Assembly: GCF_009915765.1 (NCBI RefSeq)
Contig: NZ_JAABLQ010000001.1
Coordinates: forward strand, 620,001-684,000
From: Pannonibacter sp. XCT-53
GTDB lineage: Bacteria; Pseudomonadota; Alphaproteobacteria; Rhizobiales; Stappiaceae
DNA: 64,000 bases
Direction: 5' to 3'
The position numbers and the translations under genes are program-made. Positions 1 through 10,523 of the stretch are shown piece after piece (position 1 is the first letter of the stretch; every line of letters begins with the position of its first letter). Below the pieces are notes generated by a model, which saw only the letters and a program-made list of their open reading frames with translations, searched no databases and was not told where the DNA came from.

Positions 1-188
1 CGCTCGACCACGAACTCGACCGGCGCGCCAAGCCGGGCTTCCATCATCGGCCGGACGGCATCGTTGATCGCGGCCCGTTCGGCGCTGCCGCGCGCCGGCT
101 CATAGGCGCCGGCGGCAAGAGACGGCTCTGCGAAGGCAAGGGTCAGCGCAAGGCTGGCTGCGGCAATCAGGCTGGTCTTCCGGAACAT
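1..188 (-). CDS. Secreted protein of unknown function, N-terminal part (runs off the window)
   Basis: About 62 codons are visible, reading leftwards off the edge. The start is taken at 188 because a GAGGA ribosome-binding site lies about 6 bases upstream; an in-frame ATG at 194 would be too close to it. The N-terminus has a positively charged tip (MFRKT), a hydrophobic Ala/Leu stretch and an AxA-type cleavage region (SLAAGA), so export is likely. The mature part begins with a segment rich in Glu, Arg and Ala, including AAINDAVRPMMEARL and PVEFVV. I recognise this as a pattern of small secreted proteins without assigned function, but cannot name the family from this fragment. Confidence 0.6.
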   Translation of the reverse strand, partial: MFRKTSLIAAASLALTLAFAEPSLAAGAYEPARGSAERAAINDAVRPMMEARLGAPVEFVVE

Positions 189-360
189 GGCCATCCTCGA
201 ATCGGGCTGAGAGACTGGCCCTGACGATAGCCCGGGTGTGCCTGTTCCGGAATGCCGGCGCGGCGGCAGCGCGCGAAACATATGGGGTGGAGTTGTTGGG
301 GGAGTGCGAGACAGGCCCTCAAGGGGAGGGATATGCGCGGAAGTGCCATCGCAGAGCCCA

Positions 361-621
361 CGTCATCCCGGCCCAGCTGAGCGTCAGCGAAGCGCCGAGC
401 CGGGATCCAGACATCAGCCGCGCGGAGCGCGACAGACTTGATCCAACCCTTGCGGCTCCGGCGAAGATGCATTTGCGCATCGCTGATGCTGGCACATGGT
501 CTGTGTTCTTGTGCTCGTTCGCGCTCGCGGCTGCTCTGCGTTGATGCGCTCGCTGGCGCTTGCACTGGTACGCTGGATTCCGGATCTGCGGTTCGCGTTC
601 GCTCACCTTGTCCGGAATGAC
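361..621. repeat. Dispersed inverted-repeat element, family A, copy 1
   Basis: The gap between the first gene and icd (189-722) holds this element and a terminator; no convincing gene is seen. The left arm begins CGTCATCCCGG and contains AGCGCCGAGCCGGGATCC. The right arm (about 574-621) contains GGATTCCGGATCTGCGG and ends TCCGGAATGACG. The arms are approximate reverse complements of each other. A shorter copy with the same arms lies at 3346-3474. The layout resembles a REP/BIME-type doublet of imperfect palindromes. The short open frames inside it show no protein-like pattern. Confidence 0.65.
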
Positions 622-640
622 GGAGCGAGAGCAGCCTTCA

Positions 641-671
641 AGCAAAAGGCGCGGCTCGGGGGCCGCGCCTT
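641..671 (-). terminator. Rho-independent terminator of icd
   Basis: On the minus strand, just past the icd stop, AAGGCGCGGC (662-671) pairs with GCCGCGCCTT (646-655) around a short C-rich loop, and the RNA then runs into UUUUGCUU. Confidence 0.65.
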
Positions 672-722
672 GAGCTGTGTCATTGGTGGAAAGGCCGCCC
701 TCAGGCCGCCCTCAGGCAGCCC

Positions 723-1937
723 TCAGGCGCCCATCGCCTTCTTCAGGTTCTCGTCGATCTTGTCGAGGAAGCCGGTGGTGGTCATCCAGCCCTGGTCCGG
801 ACCGACCAGGAGGGCGAGGTCCTTGGTCATGAAGCCGGATTCGACCGTGTCGATGCAGACCTTTTCCAGCGTCAGGGCGAAGTTCAGGAGCGCATCGTTG
901 TTGTCCAGCTTGGCGCGGTGGGCCAGACCGCGGGTCCAGGCGAAGATCGAGGCGATCGGGTTGGTCGAGGTCTGCTCGCCGCGCTGGTGCTGGCGGTAGT
1001 GGCGGGTGACGGTGCCGTGGGCAGCTTCCGCCTCCACCGTCTGGCCGTCCGGCGTCATCAGCACCGAGGTCATGAGACCGAGCGAGCCGAAGCCCTGCGC
1101 GACGATGTCGGACTGCACGTCGCCGTCATAGTTCTTGCAGGCCCAGACATAGCCGCCCGACCACTTCAGCGCCGAGGCGACCATGTCGTCGATCAGGCGG
1201 TGTTCGTACCAGATCTTCTTGGCCTCGTAGGCTGCCTTGAATTCCCGGTCGAAGACCTCCTGGAACAGGTCCTTGAAGCGGCCGTCATAGGCCTTGAGGA
1301 TCGTGTTCTTGGTCGACAGGTAGCAGGGCACGCCGCGCTGCAGGGCGTAGTTGAACGAGGCGCGGGCGAAGTCGATGATCGAGTCGTCGAGGTTGTACAT
1401 CGCCATGGCGACGCCGGCGGACGGTGCGTCATAGACGTCATGCTCGATCACGGCGCCATCGTCGCCGACGAACTTGATGGTCAGCTTGCCCTTGCCCGGG
1501 AACCGGAAGTCGGTGGCGCGGTACTGGTCACCGAAGGCGTGGCGGCCGACGATGATCGGCTGGGTCCAGCCCGGCACCAGACGGGGCACGTTGCTCATGA
1601 TGATCGGCTCGCGGAAGATCACGCCGCCGAGGATGTTGCGGATGGTGCCGTTCGGGCTCTTCCACATCTTCTTCAGGCCGAACTCGGCCACGCGCGCCTC
1701 ATCGGGGGTGATGGTTGCGCATTTGACGCCGACGCCGTGCTTCTTGATCGCGTTGGCCGCGTCGACGGTGATCTGGTCTTCCGTCTCGTCGCGCTTCTGG
1801 ATCGACAGGTCGTAATAGTCGAGGGTCAGGTCCAGATAGGGAAAGATCAGCTTGTCCTTGATGAACTGCCAGATGATGCGGGTCATCTCGTCGCCGTCGA
1901 TATCGACGACCGGGTTCGCTACCTTGATCTTTGCCAT
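723..1937 (-). CDS. icd: Isocitrate dehydrogenase, NADP-dependent, homodimeric type
   Basis: 404 residues, the usual length of the dimeric (eukaryote-like) NADP isocitrate dehydrogenases of alphaproteobacteria. It oxidises isocitrate to 2-oxoglutarate and CO2 in the TCA cycle, in the cytoplasm. Family marks visible: [12 protein letters not shown] at the N-terminus, the substrate loop KSPNGTIRN at about 93-101, the FREP arginine near 109, [13 protein letters not shown] at 131-143, and the metal/substrate region NYDGDVQSD followed by [10 protein letters not shown] at about 270-290. A good promoter lies upstream and a terminator downstream, so it is probably transcribed alone. A second, unrelated isocitrate dehydrogenase is encoded at 3550-5760. 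Confidence 0.97.
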   Translation of the reverse strand: MAKIKVANPVVDIDGDEMTRIIWQFIKDKLIFPYLDLTLDYYDLSIQKRDETEDQITVDAANAIKKHGVGVKCATITPDEARVAEFGLKKMWKSPNGTIRNILGGVIFREPIIMSNVPRLVPGWTQPIIVGRHAFGDQYRATDFRFPGKGKLTIKFVGDDGAVIEHDVYDAPSAGVAMAMYNLDDSIIDFARASFNYALQRGVPCYLSTKNTILKAYDGRFKDLFQEVFDREFKAAYEAKKIWYEHRLIDDMVASALKWSGGYVWACKNYDGDVQSDIVAQGFGSLGLMTSVLMTPDGQTVEAEAAHGTVTRHYRQHQRGEQTSTNPIASIFAWTRGLAHRAKLDNNDALLNFALTLEKVCIDTVESGFMTKDLALLVGPDQGWMTTTGFLDKIDENLKKAMGA

Positions 1938-1976
1938 GGGTCGGGCCTCGTCTGGGGATGAGAGATTGTGTGCGGC

Positions 1977-2005
1977 TGTATACGATTTTGTTCCCGTTCA
2001 GGCAA
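1977..2005 (-). promoter_or_regulatory. Candidate sigma-70 promoter of icd
   Basis: On the minus strand TTGCCT (2000-2005) is followed by a 17-base spacer and TATACA (1977-1982). This puts transcription start about 30-35 bases upstream of the icd ATG at 1937. Confidence 0.5.
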
Positions 2006-2063
2006 GGGGCTGCCGGATCGGCATCTTGCCGGATGGGGCGGTCGAGCGGAAGGGTAGGACAGG

Positions 2064-2384
2064 ATGATGACGCTTGCGGTGTGCACGACGACGGAAACAC
2101 GGGAAGACGCGCAGAAAATTGCCCGCGCCTGTGTCGCGGCGCGGCTGGCGGCCTGCGTCCACATTGAGGAGATCGCCAGCATCTATGTCTGGCAGGGCGA
2201 CGTGCAGGAAGGGCGTGAGTTCCGCCTGACGATGAAGACGACGGCCGAGGCCTATCCGGCGCTGGAGACGCTGATCCGGCAACTGCATGCCTATGACCTT
2301 CCGGCGATCTACGCCTTCGAGGTGGTAACCGGGAGTGCCGGTTATCTGGACTGGGTGCGGGGGGAAGTTGATCCCAAAACGTGA
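2064..2384 (+). CDS. cutA: CutA1 divalent-cation tolerance protein
   Basis: 106 residues, typical of CutA1, a small trimeric ferredoxin-like-fold cytoplasmic protein linked to divalent metal (copper) tolerance; its biochemical role is unsettled. The hallmarks are CTTTETREDAQKIAR at the start, the AACVHIEEIASIYVWQG segment around 30-50 with the conserved Cys and Trp, the charged EFRLTMKT strand, and the YDLPAIYAFEV motif near residue 80. An AGGACAGG ribosome-binding site precedes the ATGATG start. It diverges from icd and is followed within 10 bases by the promoter of the toxin-antitoxin pair. Confidence 0.95.
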   Translation: MMTLAVCTTTETREDAQKIARACVAARLAACVHIEEIASIYVWQGDVQEGREFRLTMKTTAEAYPALETLIRQLHAYDLPAIYAFEVVTGSAGYLDWVRGEVDPKT

Positions 2385-2391
2385 CGGATCG

Positions 2392-2421
2392 TTGAAGTGT
2401 ACAGAATTCTGTGCATATAAT
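2392..2421 (+). promoter_or_regulatory. Promoter with embedded YefM-type operator
   Basis: TTGAAG (2392-2397) and a perfect TATAAT (2416-2421) are separated by 18 bases. Those 18 bases (2398-2415) are a near-perfect palindrome, TGTACAGAATTCTGTGCA, with a single mismatched pair. It contains one TGTACA and one TGTGCA half-site; TGTACA is the known core of the E. coli yefM operator. Repressor bound here would occlude both promoter boxes. Autoregulation by the downstream antitoxin/toxin is inferred. Confidence 0.75.
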
Positions 2422-2444
2422 TCAGCCCAATGAGGAGCTGTGTC

Positions 2445-2696
2445 ATGGACGTCATCACCTACACCGATGCTCGCGCGTCCTTGAAGGACGTGATGGACCG
2501 GGTCATTCATGACCGCGTCGAGGTGATCGTCACCCGCAAGAAGCGGGAGGCCGTCGTGATCATGTCGCTCGACGAGTTCAACGCGATCCAGGAAACGCTG
2601 CATCTGCAGAAGAGCCCGGAGAACGCGCGGCGGCTGCAGGCTTCGATTGCCCAGCTGACAGCCGGTGAAGGCAAGGAGCACGAGATCGACCTGTGA
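2445..2696 (+). CDS. yefM: YefM/Phd-family antitoxin
   Basis: 83 residues from the ATG at 2445, chosen over an in-frame ATG at 2430 because GAGGAG lies 7 bases upstream of it. The N-terminal half fits the Phd/YefM DNA-binding fold (DVITYTDARASLKDVMDRV, then EVIVTRKKREAVVIMSLDEFNAIQETLHL). The charged C-terminal tail from about residue 55 is the expected toxin-wrapping segment. YefM neutralises the YoeB mRNA interferase and, with it, represses its own promoter. The stop overlaps the toxin start by four bases (GTGA), indicating translational coupling. Confidence 0.93.
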   Translation: MDVITYTDARASLKDVMDRVIHDRVEVIVTRKKREAVVIMSLDEFNAIQETLHLQKSPENARRLQASIAQLTAGEGKEHEIDL

Positions 2697-2962
2697 AGCT
2701 CGTCTTTTCCGACCATGCTTGGGACGATTATCTCTGGTGGCAGTTACCCGGACGGGAAAAGGGGCTTGAACGGGTCAACATCCTGATCCTTTCAACGCGC
2801 AGGCAACCCTTTTCCGGCATCGGCAAGCCCGAACCGCTCAAGGGCGACCTCACGGGCTGGTGGTCGCGCCGCATCACGGATGATCACCGCTTCGTCTATC
2901 GGGTCAGCGGCAAGGACATCACCCAAAGCCTCGAGATCGCACAGCTGCGCTATCATTATTGA
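2693..2962 (+). CDS. yoeB: YoeB-family mRNA interferase toxin
   Basis: 89 residues with a GTG start overlapping the antitoxin stop. YoeB is a RelE-fold, ribosome-dependent endoribonuclease that cleaves mRNA in the A site. The diagnostic positions are present: WDDYLWWQ at the N-terminus, TRRQPFSGIGKPEPLKG with the catalytic-region Glu, GWWSRRITDDHRFVYRV with the conserved arginines, and the C-terminal RYHY whose His-Tyr pair is needed for activity. No sign of decay, so the module is probably active. Confidence 0.94.
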   Translation: MKLVFSDHAWDDYLWWQLPGREKGLERVNILILSTRRQPFSGIGKPEPLKGDLTGWWSRRITDDHRFVYRVSGKDITQSLEIAQLRYHY

Positions 2963-3084
2963 GAGTGCTGCTACGCAGGACAGCGCGGATAGGAGGCAAG
3001 GCGGAGTTCACAAGGGGGCTGCCCGCTGTCTTGCGATTGTTGTCGCAGGACACATGACGACGCGTCGAGGCCTTGCCGCATGCG

Positions 3085-3233
3085 CCCTCTCCCCCCTTGA
3101 GGGGGAGATGCCCCCGGAGGGGGCAGAGGGGGGTGTTCTGCCTCTCCACGCCGACTTGAGCCGGATTGTGTTGCAACGCCGCCACCCCCTCCGTCTGCTG
3201 ACGCAGACATCTTCCCCTCAAGGGGGGAGAGGG
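3085..3233. repeat. Dispersed inverted-repeat element, family B, copy 1
   Basis: Ends are inverted repeats: CCTCTCCCCCCTTGAGGGGG at the left and CCCCTCAAGGGGGGAGAG at the right, with G-rich (CCCCCGGAGGGGGCAGAGG) and C-rich inner arms. A copy with nearly identical ends but a different middle lies at 18017-18167. The gap 2963-3549 has no supported gene; it holds this element, family A copy 2 and the terminator of the monomeric dehydrogenase. Confidence 0.75.
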
Positions 3234-3345
3234 GGCCTTGGTCCACCACTGAGCAGATCGAGCAGCGCCGCAGCGAGCGTGCCCAACAAAAAGGGCGGCC
3301 GGTGGAGCCGCTCTCGAGGTTGATGACAAACTTCTCCCTCACCGT

Positions 3346-3474
3346 CGTCATCCCGGCCAAGCGGAGCGCCGAGCCGGGACCGGAGGGTCGAGGCGTCAAT
3401 GTTTCGGTCAGGGAACCCCAAAGAGACCTTGGCTCTCCGGTCCCGGATCTCCGCTTCGCTGCGTCCGGGATGAC
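3346..3474. repeat. Dispersed inverted-repeat element, family A, copy 2
   Basis: The left arm CGTCATCCCGGCCAAGCGGA and right arm TGCGTCCGGGATGAC are inverted copies, and two inner CCGGGACC/GGTCCCGG segments also pair. This is the compact form of the element at 361-621. Confidence 0.65.
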
Positions 3475-3490
3475 TAAAGAGGCTTCGTCA

Positions 3491-3525
3491 TCAACAAAAA
3501 GGGCGGCCCGTGGGACCGCCCTTTT
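3491..3525 (-). terminator. Terminator of the monomeric isocitrate dehydrogenase gene
   Basis: On the minus strand AAAAGGGCGG (3516-3525) pairs with CCGCCCTTTT (3497-3506), and the transcript continues into a U run. The first 17 bases of this block (CAACAAAAAGGGCGGCC) recur at 3284-3300 without an intact second arm. Confidence 0.75.
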
Positions 3526-3549
3526 CCGTTTCAACAGCAGACGAGCATC

Positions 3550-5901
<2,352 letters not shown>

Positions 5902-6086
5902 TCAAAAAGGCAATCAAACGAAAGCCGGACGCGGGCGACCGCTCCGCCGCCAGCCTGCCCGGACATGTCGCGGATCGCCTTTCAGGTCGCTCCTGCGGTC
6001 CAACCGGTGTGATCGCTGTCTGGGCCTTGCGTCCGCACCGCGATCTGCTGGAATTTCGGCTCGAGTTCCGCTACATCCCGGCCATC

Positions 6087-6950
6087 ATGACACGCAACGC
6101 AAACATCAACGAGGAAGCACTGACCGTCGGTGTCCGTCCGCCGGCAGTGATCCTGTGTGAACCGCAGCTCGGCGAGAACATCGGCACGGCCGCCCGTGCC
6201 ATGGCCAACTTCGGCCTCGTCGACCTGCGCATCGTCAACCCGCGCGACGGCTGGCCGAGCGAGAAGGCCCGGGCGGCAGCCTCGCGCGCCGACCATGTCA
6301 TCGACAAGGTGCAGGTCTTCGACAGCCTCGAGGCCGCGATCGCCGATCTCACCTTCGTCTATGCGACGACGGCCCGCTCCCGCGAAGTGGCCAAGCCGGT
6401 GCGCGGCCCCGACGAGGCCGCAGTGAAGGTGACCGGGCTCGGAGCCGAGGGCCTTGCCACGGGCTACATCTTCGGGCGCGAGCGCTGGGGTCTCAACAAC
6501 GAGGAAGTCGCGCTGGCGGACGAGATCCTGACGTTGCCGGTCGACCCGAACTTCGCCTCGCTGAACATTGCCCAGGCGGTGCTGGTCTGTGCCTATGAAT
6601 GGCGCAAGACGGCGACCAGCGGCGCCTTGCCCTTCACGCTCGACACCGAGACCAATCCGCCGGCGAAGAAGGAAGATCTTCTGCGCCTGTTCGACCATCT
6701 GGAAGGTGCGCTGGACCGGGTGACCTTTTTCCGGCCCGTGGAGCGGCGTCCGCACATCATCCGCAACATCCGCAACATCTTCCAGAAGGCCGAGCTGACC
6801 GACCAGGAGGTGAAGACCCTGCGCGGCATCATCGCCGCGCTGGAAGGTCGCCCGACGCGCCCGCGCAAGGACGAGGCCGGGGAGGGCACGGCCGGGGCGG
6901 TCGACCTCGGTGCGGCTGACGACACGCCGGCCGAGCGCGACGGCGCATGA
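6087..6950 (+). CDS. trmJ: TrmJ-type tRNA (cytidine/uridine-2'-O-)-methyltransferase
   Basis: 287 residues from the ATG at 6087. The frame is open from 6009, and no start has a strong ribosome-binding site, so the start is uncertain. SPOUT-class methyltransferase of TrmH group 1: [27 protein letters not shown] with the conserved N-G-AR element, [19 protein letters not shown] (motif 2), and [25 protein letters not shown] (motif 3, S-L-N). It methylates the ribose at position 32 of certain tRNAs using SAM. The C-terminal tail is acidic and probably disordered. The stop overlaps the next gene's ATG (ATGA), so the two are coupled. The gap 5761-6086 otherwise shows only the weak promoter of icd2. 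Confidence 0.9.
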   Translation: MTRNANINEEALTVGVRPPAVILCEPQLGENIGTAARAMANFGLVDLRIVNPRDGWPSEKARAAASRADHVIDKVQVFDSLEAAIADLTFVYATTARSREVAKPVRGPDEAAVKVTGLGAEGLATGYIFGRERWGLNNEEVALADEILTLPVDPNFASLNIAQAVLVCAYEWRKTATSGALPFTLDTETNPPAKKEDLLRLFDHLEGALDRVTFFRPVERRPHIIRNIRNIFQKAELTDQEVKTLRGIIAALEGRPTRPRKDEAGEGTAGAVDLGAADDTPAERDGA

Positions 6951-7735
6951 GCCGGCCCGTCCTCCTGTTCGATTCGGGGATCGGCGGGTTGACGGTCCTG
7001 CGCGAGGCGCGCGTGCTGATGCCGGAGCGCAGCTTCGTCTATGTGGCGGATGATGCCGGCTTTCCCTATGGCGGCTGGGAGGAGGAGGCGCTGAAGTCGC
7101 GCCTTCTCACCCTGTTCAAGGACCTGCTGCACCGCTTTGATCCCGAGATCGCGGTGGTGGCCTGCAACACGGCCTTCACGCTGGCCGGTGCCGACCTCCG
7201 GGCGGCCTTTCCCGGCACGGTCTTTGTCGGCACGGTGCCGGCAATCAAGCCGGCGGCGGAGCGCACCCGCTCGGGGCTCATCTCCGTGCTGGCCACCCCG
7301 GGCACCGTGAAGCGCGCCTACACGCGCGACCTGATCCAGTCCTTCGCCAGCCAGTGCCACGTCCGCCTTGTCGGCTCCGCGCGGCTGGCCAGCATGGCGG
7401 AGGCCTATATCCGCGGCGAGACGCTGGCCGATGCCGAGGTGCTGACCGAGATCCGCGACTGCTTCCACGAGAAGGAGGGCGCGCGGACGGACATCGTCGT
7501 GCTGGCCTGCACGCATTATCCCTTCCTCGTGAACGTGTTCCGCCGTCTTGCGCCCTGGCCCGTCGACTGGCTTGATCCGGCCGAGGCCATCGCCCGTCAG
7601 GCGCGGCGGCTGGTGCCGCCGCTCGACCGGCTGAAGGCCGATTCCCGTCCGGACCGCGTCGTCTTCACCTCCGACGCCCCCGATTTTGCCACGCAGCGTC
7701 TGGTGCAGGGCTTCGGCCTGTCGCCACTGGTCTAG
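6947..7735 (+). CDS. murI: Glutamate racemase (Asp/Glu racemase family)
   Basis: 262 residues. Both catalytic cysteines are visible in their motifs, VVACNTA (about C73) and LACTHYPFL (about C188), along with the N-terminal [11 protein letters not shown]. This fits MurI, which makes D-glutamate for peptidoglycan in the cytoplasm. One motif is off-consensus: the usual Y-G-D-x-x-x-x-PYG segment reads [12 protein letters not shown], so a related racemase specificity cannot be excluded. Translationally coupled to trmJ; the pairing is of no obvious functional meaning. The 270 bases after it (7736-8006) show no gene. Confidence 0.85.
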   Translation: MSRPVLLFDSGIGGLTVLREARVLMPERSFVYVADDAGFPYGGWEEEALKSRLLTLFKDLLHRFDPEIAVVACNTAFTLAGADLRAAFPGTVFVGTVPAIKPAAERTRSGLISVLATPGTVKRAYTRDLIQSFASQCHVRLVGSARLASMAEAYIRGETLADAEVLTEIRDCFHEKEGARTDIVVLACTHYPFLVNVFRRLAPWPVDWLDPAEAIARQARRLVPPLDRLKADSRPDRVVFTSDAPDFATQRLVQGFGLSPLV

Positions 7736-8006
7736 GCACCGGGGGCTTGCACGGTGTCCGGCGGGTATCCGGAGGTTTTCGAGCCGCGGGCGCGCAGGCG
7801 GGTTTGACAATCCCGGCCGTCTCGTCTATTCACCCGCGATCCGTGCGGGGCCTGGCCTCGCCGGTGCACGCACCCGTGGGGACTTTCCAGCCGGCGCCGT
7901 TCAGCTGGACCCCTGTCGATCAGATCGCCCCGGCAGATGCTGCGGCCGATCCGGTAAAGGAGGGCGCGTTTCCTTAAAATGAGCCAAACGACACAAGGAA
8001 ACAGCG

Positions 8007-8624
8007 ATGTCGAAGCGCCACAGCGTTAAGTACAAGATTGACCGCCGCATGGGCGAGAACATCTGGGGTCGCCCGAAGAGCCCGGTCAACAAGCGTGAAT
8101 ACGGCCCCGGCCAGCATGGCCAGCGCCGCAAGGGCAAGCTCTCGGACTTCGGCGTGCAGCTGCGCGCCAAGCAGAAGCTCAAGGGCTACTACGGCAACAT
8201 TTCCGAGAAGCAGTTCCACAAGACCTACGTCGAAGCGTCGCGCATGAAGGGCGACAGCTCCGAAAACCTGATCGGTCTGCTGGAGCGCCGTCTCGACGCG
8301 GTCGTCTACCGCGCCAAGTTCGTTCCGACCGTGTTCGCCGCGCGTCAGTTCGTCAACCACGGCCACGTCAAGGTCAACGGCAAGCGCGTCACCATCGGCA
8401 GCTACCGCTGCCGTCCGGGCGACGTCATCGAGGTGCGTGAGCGCTCCAAGCAGCTCGCCATCGTCCTCGAGGCGTCCCAGTCCTCCGAGCGTGACGTTCC
8501 GGAGTACCTGGAAGTCGACCACGGCAAGATGACCGTCAAGCTGACCCGCATCCCGGCCTTCAACGAAGTGCCGTACCCGGTCCAGATGGAACCGAACCTG
8601 ATCGTCGAATTCTATTCGCGCTGA
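8007..8624 (+). CDS. rpsD: 30S ribosomal protein S4
   Basis: 205 residues, standard length. The N-terminus ([21 protein letters not shown]) is the cysteine-free alphaproteobacterial form. The S4 RNA-binding domain follows ([20 protein letters not shown], then [14 protein letters not shown] at about 110-125), and the C-terminus is [14 protein letters not shown]. It is a primary 16S rRNA binder in 30S assembly. As in many alphaproteobacteria it stands alone rather than in the alpha operon. An AGGAA ribosome-binding site precedes the ATG, and a strong terminator follows within 30 bases. Confidence 0.98.
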   Translation: MSKRHSVKYKIDRRMGENIWGRPKSPVNKREYGPGQHGQRRKGKLSDFGVQLRAKQKLKGYYGNISEKQFHKTYVEASRMKGDSSENLIGLLERRLDAVVYRAKFVPTVFAARQFVNHGHVKVNGKRVTIGSYRCRPGDVIEVRERSKQLAIVLEASQSSERDVPEYLEVDHGKMTVKLTRIPAFNEVPYPVQMEPNLIVEFYSR

Positions 8625-8651
8625 TCGGTCCGGTTACCGGAGAAACAGGAA

Positions 8652-8680
8652 GGCCGCCCATCGGGCGGCCTTTTTGCTTT
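8652..8680 (+). terminator. Terminator of rpsD
   Basis: GGCCGCCC-ATC-GGGCGGCC hairpin followed by TTTTTGCTTTT. Confidence 0.9.
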
Positions 8681-8705
8681 TGTGCCGGGGTGCGGCACGC
8701 CGGCG

Positions 8706-9431
8706 CTACATGTCCGGCGTCGGCAAGGCCGCCACGAGGCTTGTCAGCCCGGCCGCATAGCCCTGGCGCAGGCCCGCCAGATAGGGATCGCCCTCGTCGA
8801 AGGAGCGCAGGCGGCGCGCCTCGAGCGTGTCGCGGGCATAAAGCAGAAGGTCGATCGGGGCGCCCACCGAAAGGTTGGAGCGCATTGTCGCATCGAAGGA
8901 CAGCAGCGTCAGCTTGGCCGCCTCCGGCAGGCCGGTGTCATGGCGCAGCAGGCGGTCGAGGATCGGCTTGCCGTACTTCGTCTCCCCGATCTGCAGGAAC
9001 GGGGTGCGTTCCGAGGCTTCCATGAAATTGCCGGCCGAATAGATCTGGAACAGCCGGGGGGCTTCCCCCGCGATCTGGCCCCCGACCAGGAAGGAGGCCG
9101 AGGGATCGCCATAGGGGTGGACGAAGCTCGCCTCGCGGGCCAGCACGTCGCGCAGGCAGTCGCCGATCTTCTGGGTGGCGTCGAACAGGCTCGTGGCAAG
9201 GGTGAGGTCCCGGTGCGGATCGCCGTTGCCCCAGGCGTGGCGCAGCGACGAGATCACGGCCTGGGTGGTTGCGAGGTTGCCAGCCGACAGGACCGTGATC
9301 ACCCGTTCGCCGGGTGTGGCGAAGGTCGACAGTTTGGACACGGTCGCGATCTGGTCCACGCCCGCGTTGGTGCGGGAGTCGGAGGCCATCACGAGCCCGT
9401 CCTCAAGGAGAATGCCCAGACAATACGTCAT
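8706..9431 (-). CDS. Anbu (ancestral beta-subunit) proteasome-like protease
   Basis: 241 residues starting MTYCLGILLEDGLVMASDSRTNAGVD. The start at 9431 is preferred over one 13 codons upstream because Anbu proteins keep this residue pattern at the very N-terminus. The Ntn-hydrolase fold marks are the DSRTNAG segment, the GERVITVLSAGNLATTQAV strand-helix, SFLVGGQI and KLTLLSFDATMRSNLSVG, matching the COG3484 'predicted proteasome-type protease' family. Anbu forms open helical assemblies; its substrates are not known. In many genomes it neighbours ATP-grasp, alpha-E and transglutaminase-like genes, and none of these is in this window. It converges on rpsD. Confidence 0.85.
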   Translation of the reverse strand: MTYCLGILLEDGLVMASDSRTNAGVDQIATVSKLSTFATPGERVITVLSAGNLATTQAVISSLRHAWGNGDPHRDLTLATSLFDATQKIGDCLRDVLAREASFVHPYGDPSASFLVGGQIAGEAPRLFQIYSAGNFMEASERTPFLQIGETKYGKPILDRLLRHDTGLPEAAKLTLLSFDATMRSNLSVGAPIDLLLYARDTLEARRLRSFDEGDPYLAGLRQGYAAGLTSLVAALPTPDM

Positions 9432-9632
9432 GTCGAATTGCTCGCCTGCTCGATAACCAATTCTAACCATGTCTCACGGAAGTGACCCCAAAGCTAACGC
9501 AGGGCGCATTTTGTCGGCGCAAGAGGGGTGCAGTCGACGGTTGCGGTAACGCTCGCGCAATAAATCTGACGCAAGGTCAACTCATCAGGCGGACAATATC
9601 TCTGCCCCGTAAGATCTCGGAGGACTGCTGGA

Positions 9633-10340
9633 ATGAAGAAGATCCTGCTCTCTGCAATTGCTCTTGTCTGCTTCATGGGACATTCCAACGCAGCGGAAAT
9701 CACGCTGACGACCGAAGATTACAAGCCTTACAATTTCATGGAGGGCGACAAGATCGTCGGCATCGGTGCAGATCAGGTCTTCGAGCTGATGAAGCGTGCC
9801 GGCGTTCCCTACAAGGCCGAGATGATGCAGTGGTCGCGGGCGATCGGCCTGGCCGAAAAGGACCCGAACACCTGCGTGTTCACCGCCTCCCACAGCGCGG
9901 AACGGGACAAGCGCTTCACCTGGGTCGAGCCGCTGTTCGTGGACCGCACCATCCTGATCCGCAAGGCCGGCTCCAGCGTCGCGCCGAAGACGGTTGACGA
10001 GGCCAAGACCTTCCGGATCGGGACCCAGGCGAAGGACTACACCGAGGATCTTCTGAAGACCGCCGGCTTCCCCACCATTGATCCTGCCAACAATCTCGAG
10101 CAGACGCTGAAGAAGCTCGAGGCCGGTCGTGTCGATCTGGTGGCCGTGTCGGGCTCCTTCTACGAGAACCTGAAGAAGACCGGTGCCGCCGTCGAAGAGG
10201 CGTTCGTCATCAACGAGACCACCCTGTCGATGGCCTGCAACCTCAACACCGATCCGGCCACGCTGGAGAAGATGCGCGCCGCGCTCAAGTCGATGATCGA
10301 CGACGGCACGCAGGCCGCCATCCTTGCCAAGTATCAGTAA
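9633..10340 (+). CDS. Periplasmic polar amino-acid-type ABC substrate-binding protein
   Basis: 235 residues with a clear signal peptide (MKKILLSAIALVCFMGHSNAA, cleavage likely before EITL). The rest is a family 3 solute-binding fold: LTTEDYKPYNFMEGDKIVGIGADQVFELMKRAG is the standard first strand and ligand loop, and SHSAERDKRFTWVEPL and RIGTQAKDYTEDLL match the hinge region. It would deliver an amino acid or similar small solute to an ABC permease, or act as a sensor partner, since no permease or ATPase gene is adjacent. A CGGAGGA ribosome-binding site precedes the ATG. The 200-base gap upstream separates it from the divergent Anbu gene. Confidence 0.85.
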   Translation: MKKILLSAIALVCFMGHSNAAEITLTTEDYKPYNFMEGDKIVGIGADQVFELMKRAGVPYKAEMMQWSRAIGLAEKDPNTCVFTASHSAERDKRFTWVEPLFVDRTILIRKAGSSVAPKTVDEAKTFRIGTQAKDYTEDLLKTAGFPTIDPANNLEQTLKKLEAGRVDLVAVSGSFYENLKKTGAAVEEAFVINETTLSMACNLNTDPATLEKMRAALKSMIDDGTQAAILAKYQ

Positions 10341-10382
10341 CCGGTTTGCCTGCCTGTTTTCCTCCCAAGCCTCCTCTCAACT

Positions 10383-10411
10383 GGCCGCCCCTCCGGGCGG
10401 CCTTTCTTTTT
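10383..10411 (+). terminator. Terminator of the binding-protein gene
   Basis: GGCCGCCC and GGGCGGCC form the stem, followed by TTTCTTTTT. Confidence 0.85.
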
Positions 10412-10523
10412 GCGGGGGGCGCGGGCGGGCGCGGCCCTTTACAAACGCCGGAGGGAACGGCATAGCACCCCGGACGGCTTGCGTGCGCCGCCTCAGGCGC
10501 CGGTCAGCGATCAGGATCCCACG

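Noticed and set aside
438..999. Small open frames between the first gene and icd
   Set aside because: They lie in the dispersed repeat, the terminator or the icd complement, and their translations are not protein-like.
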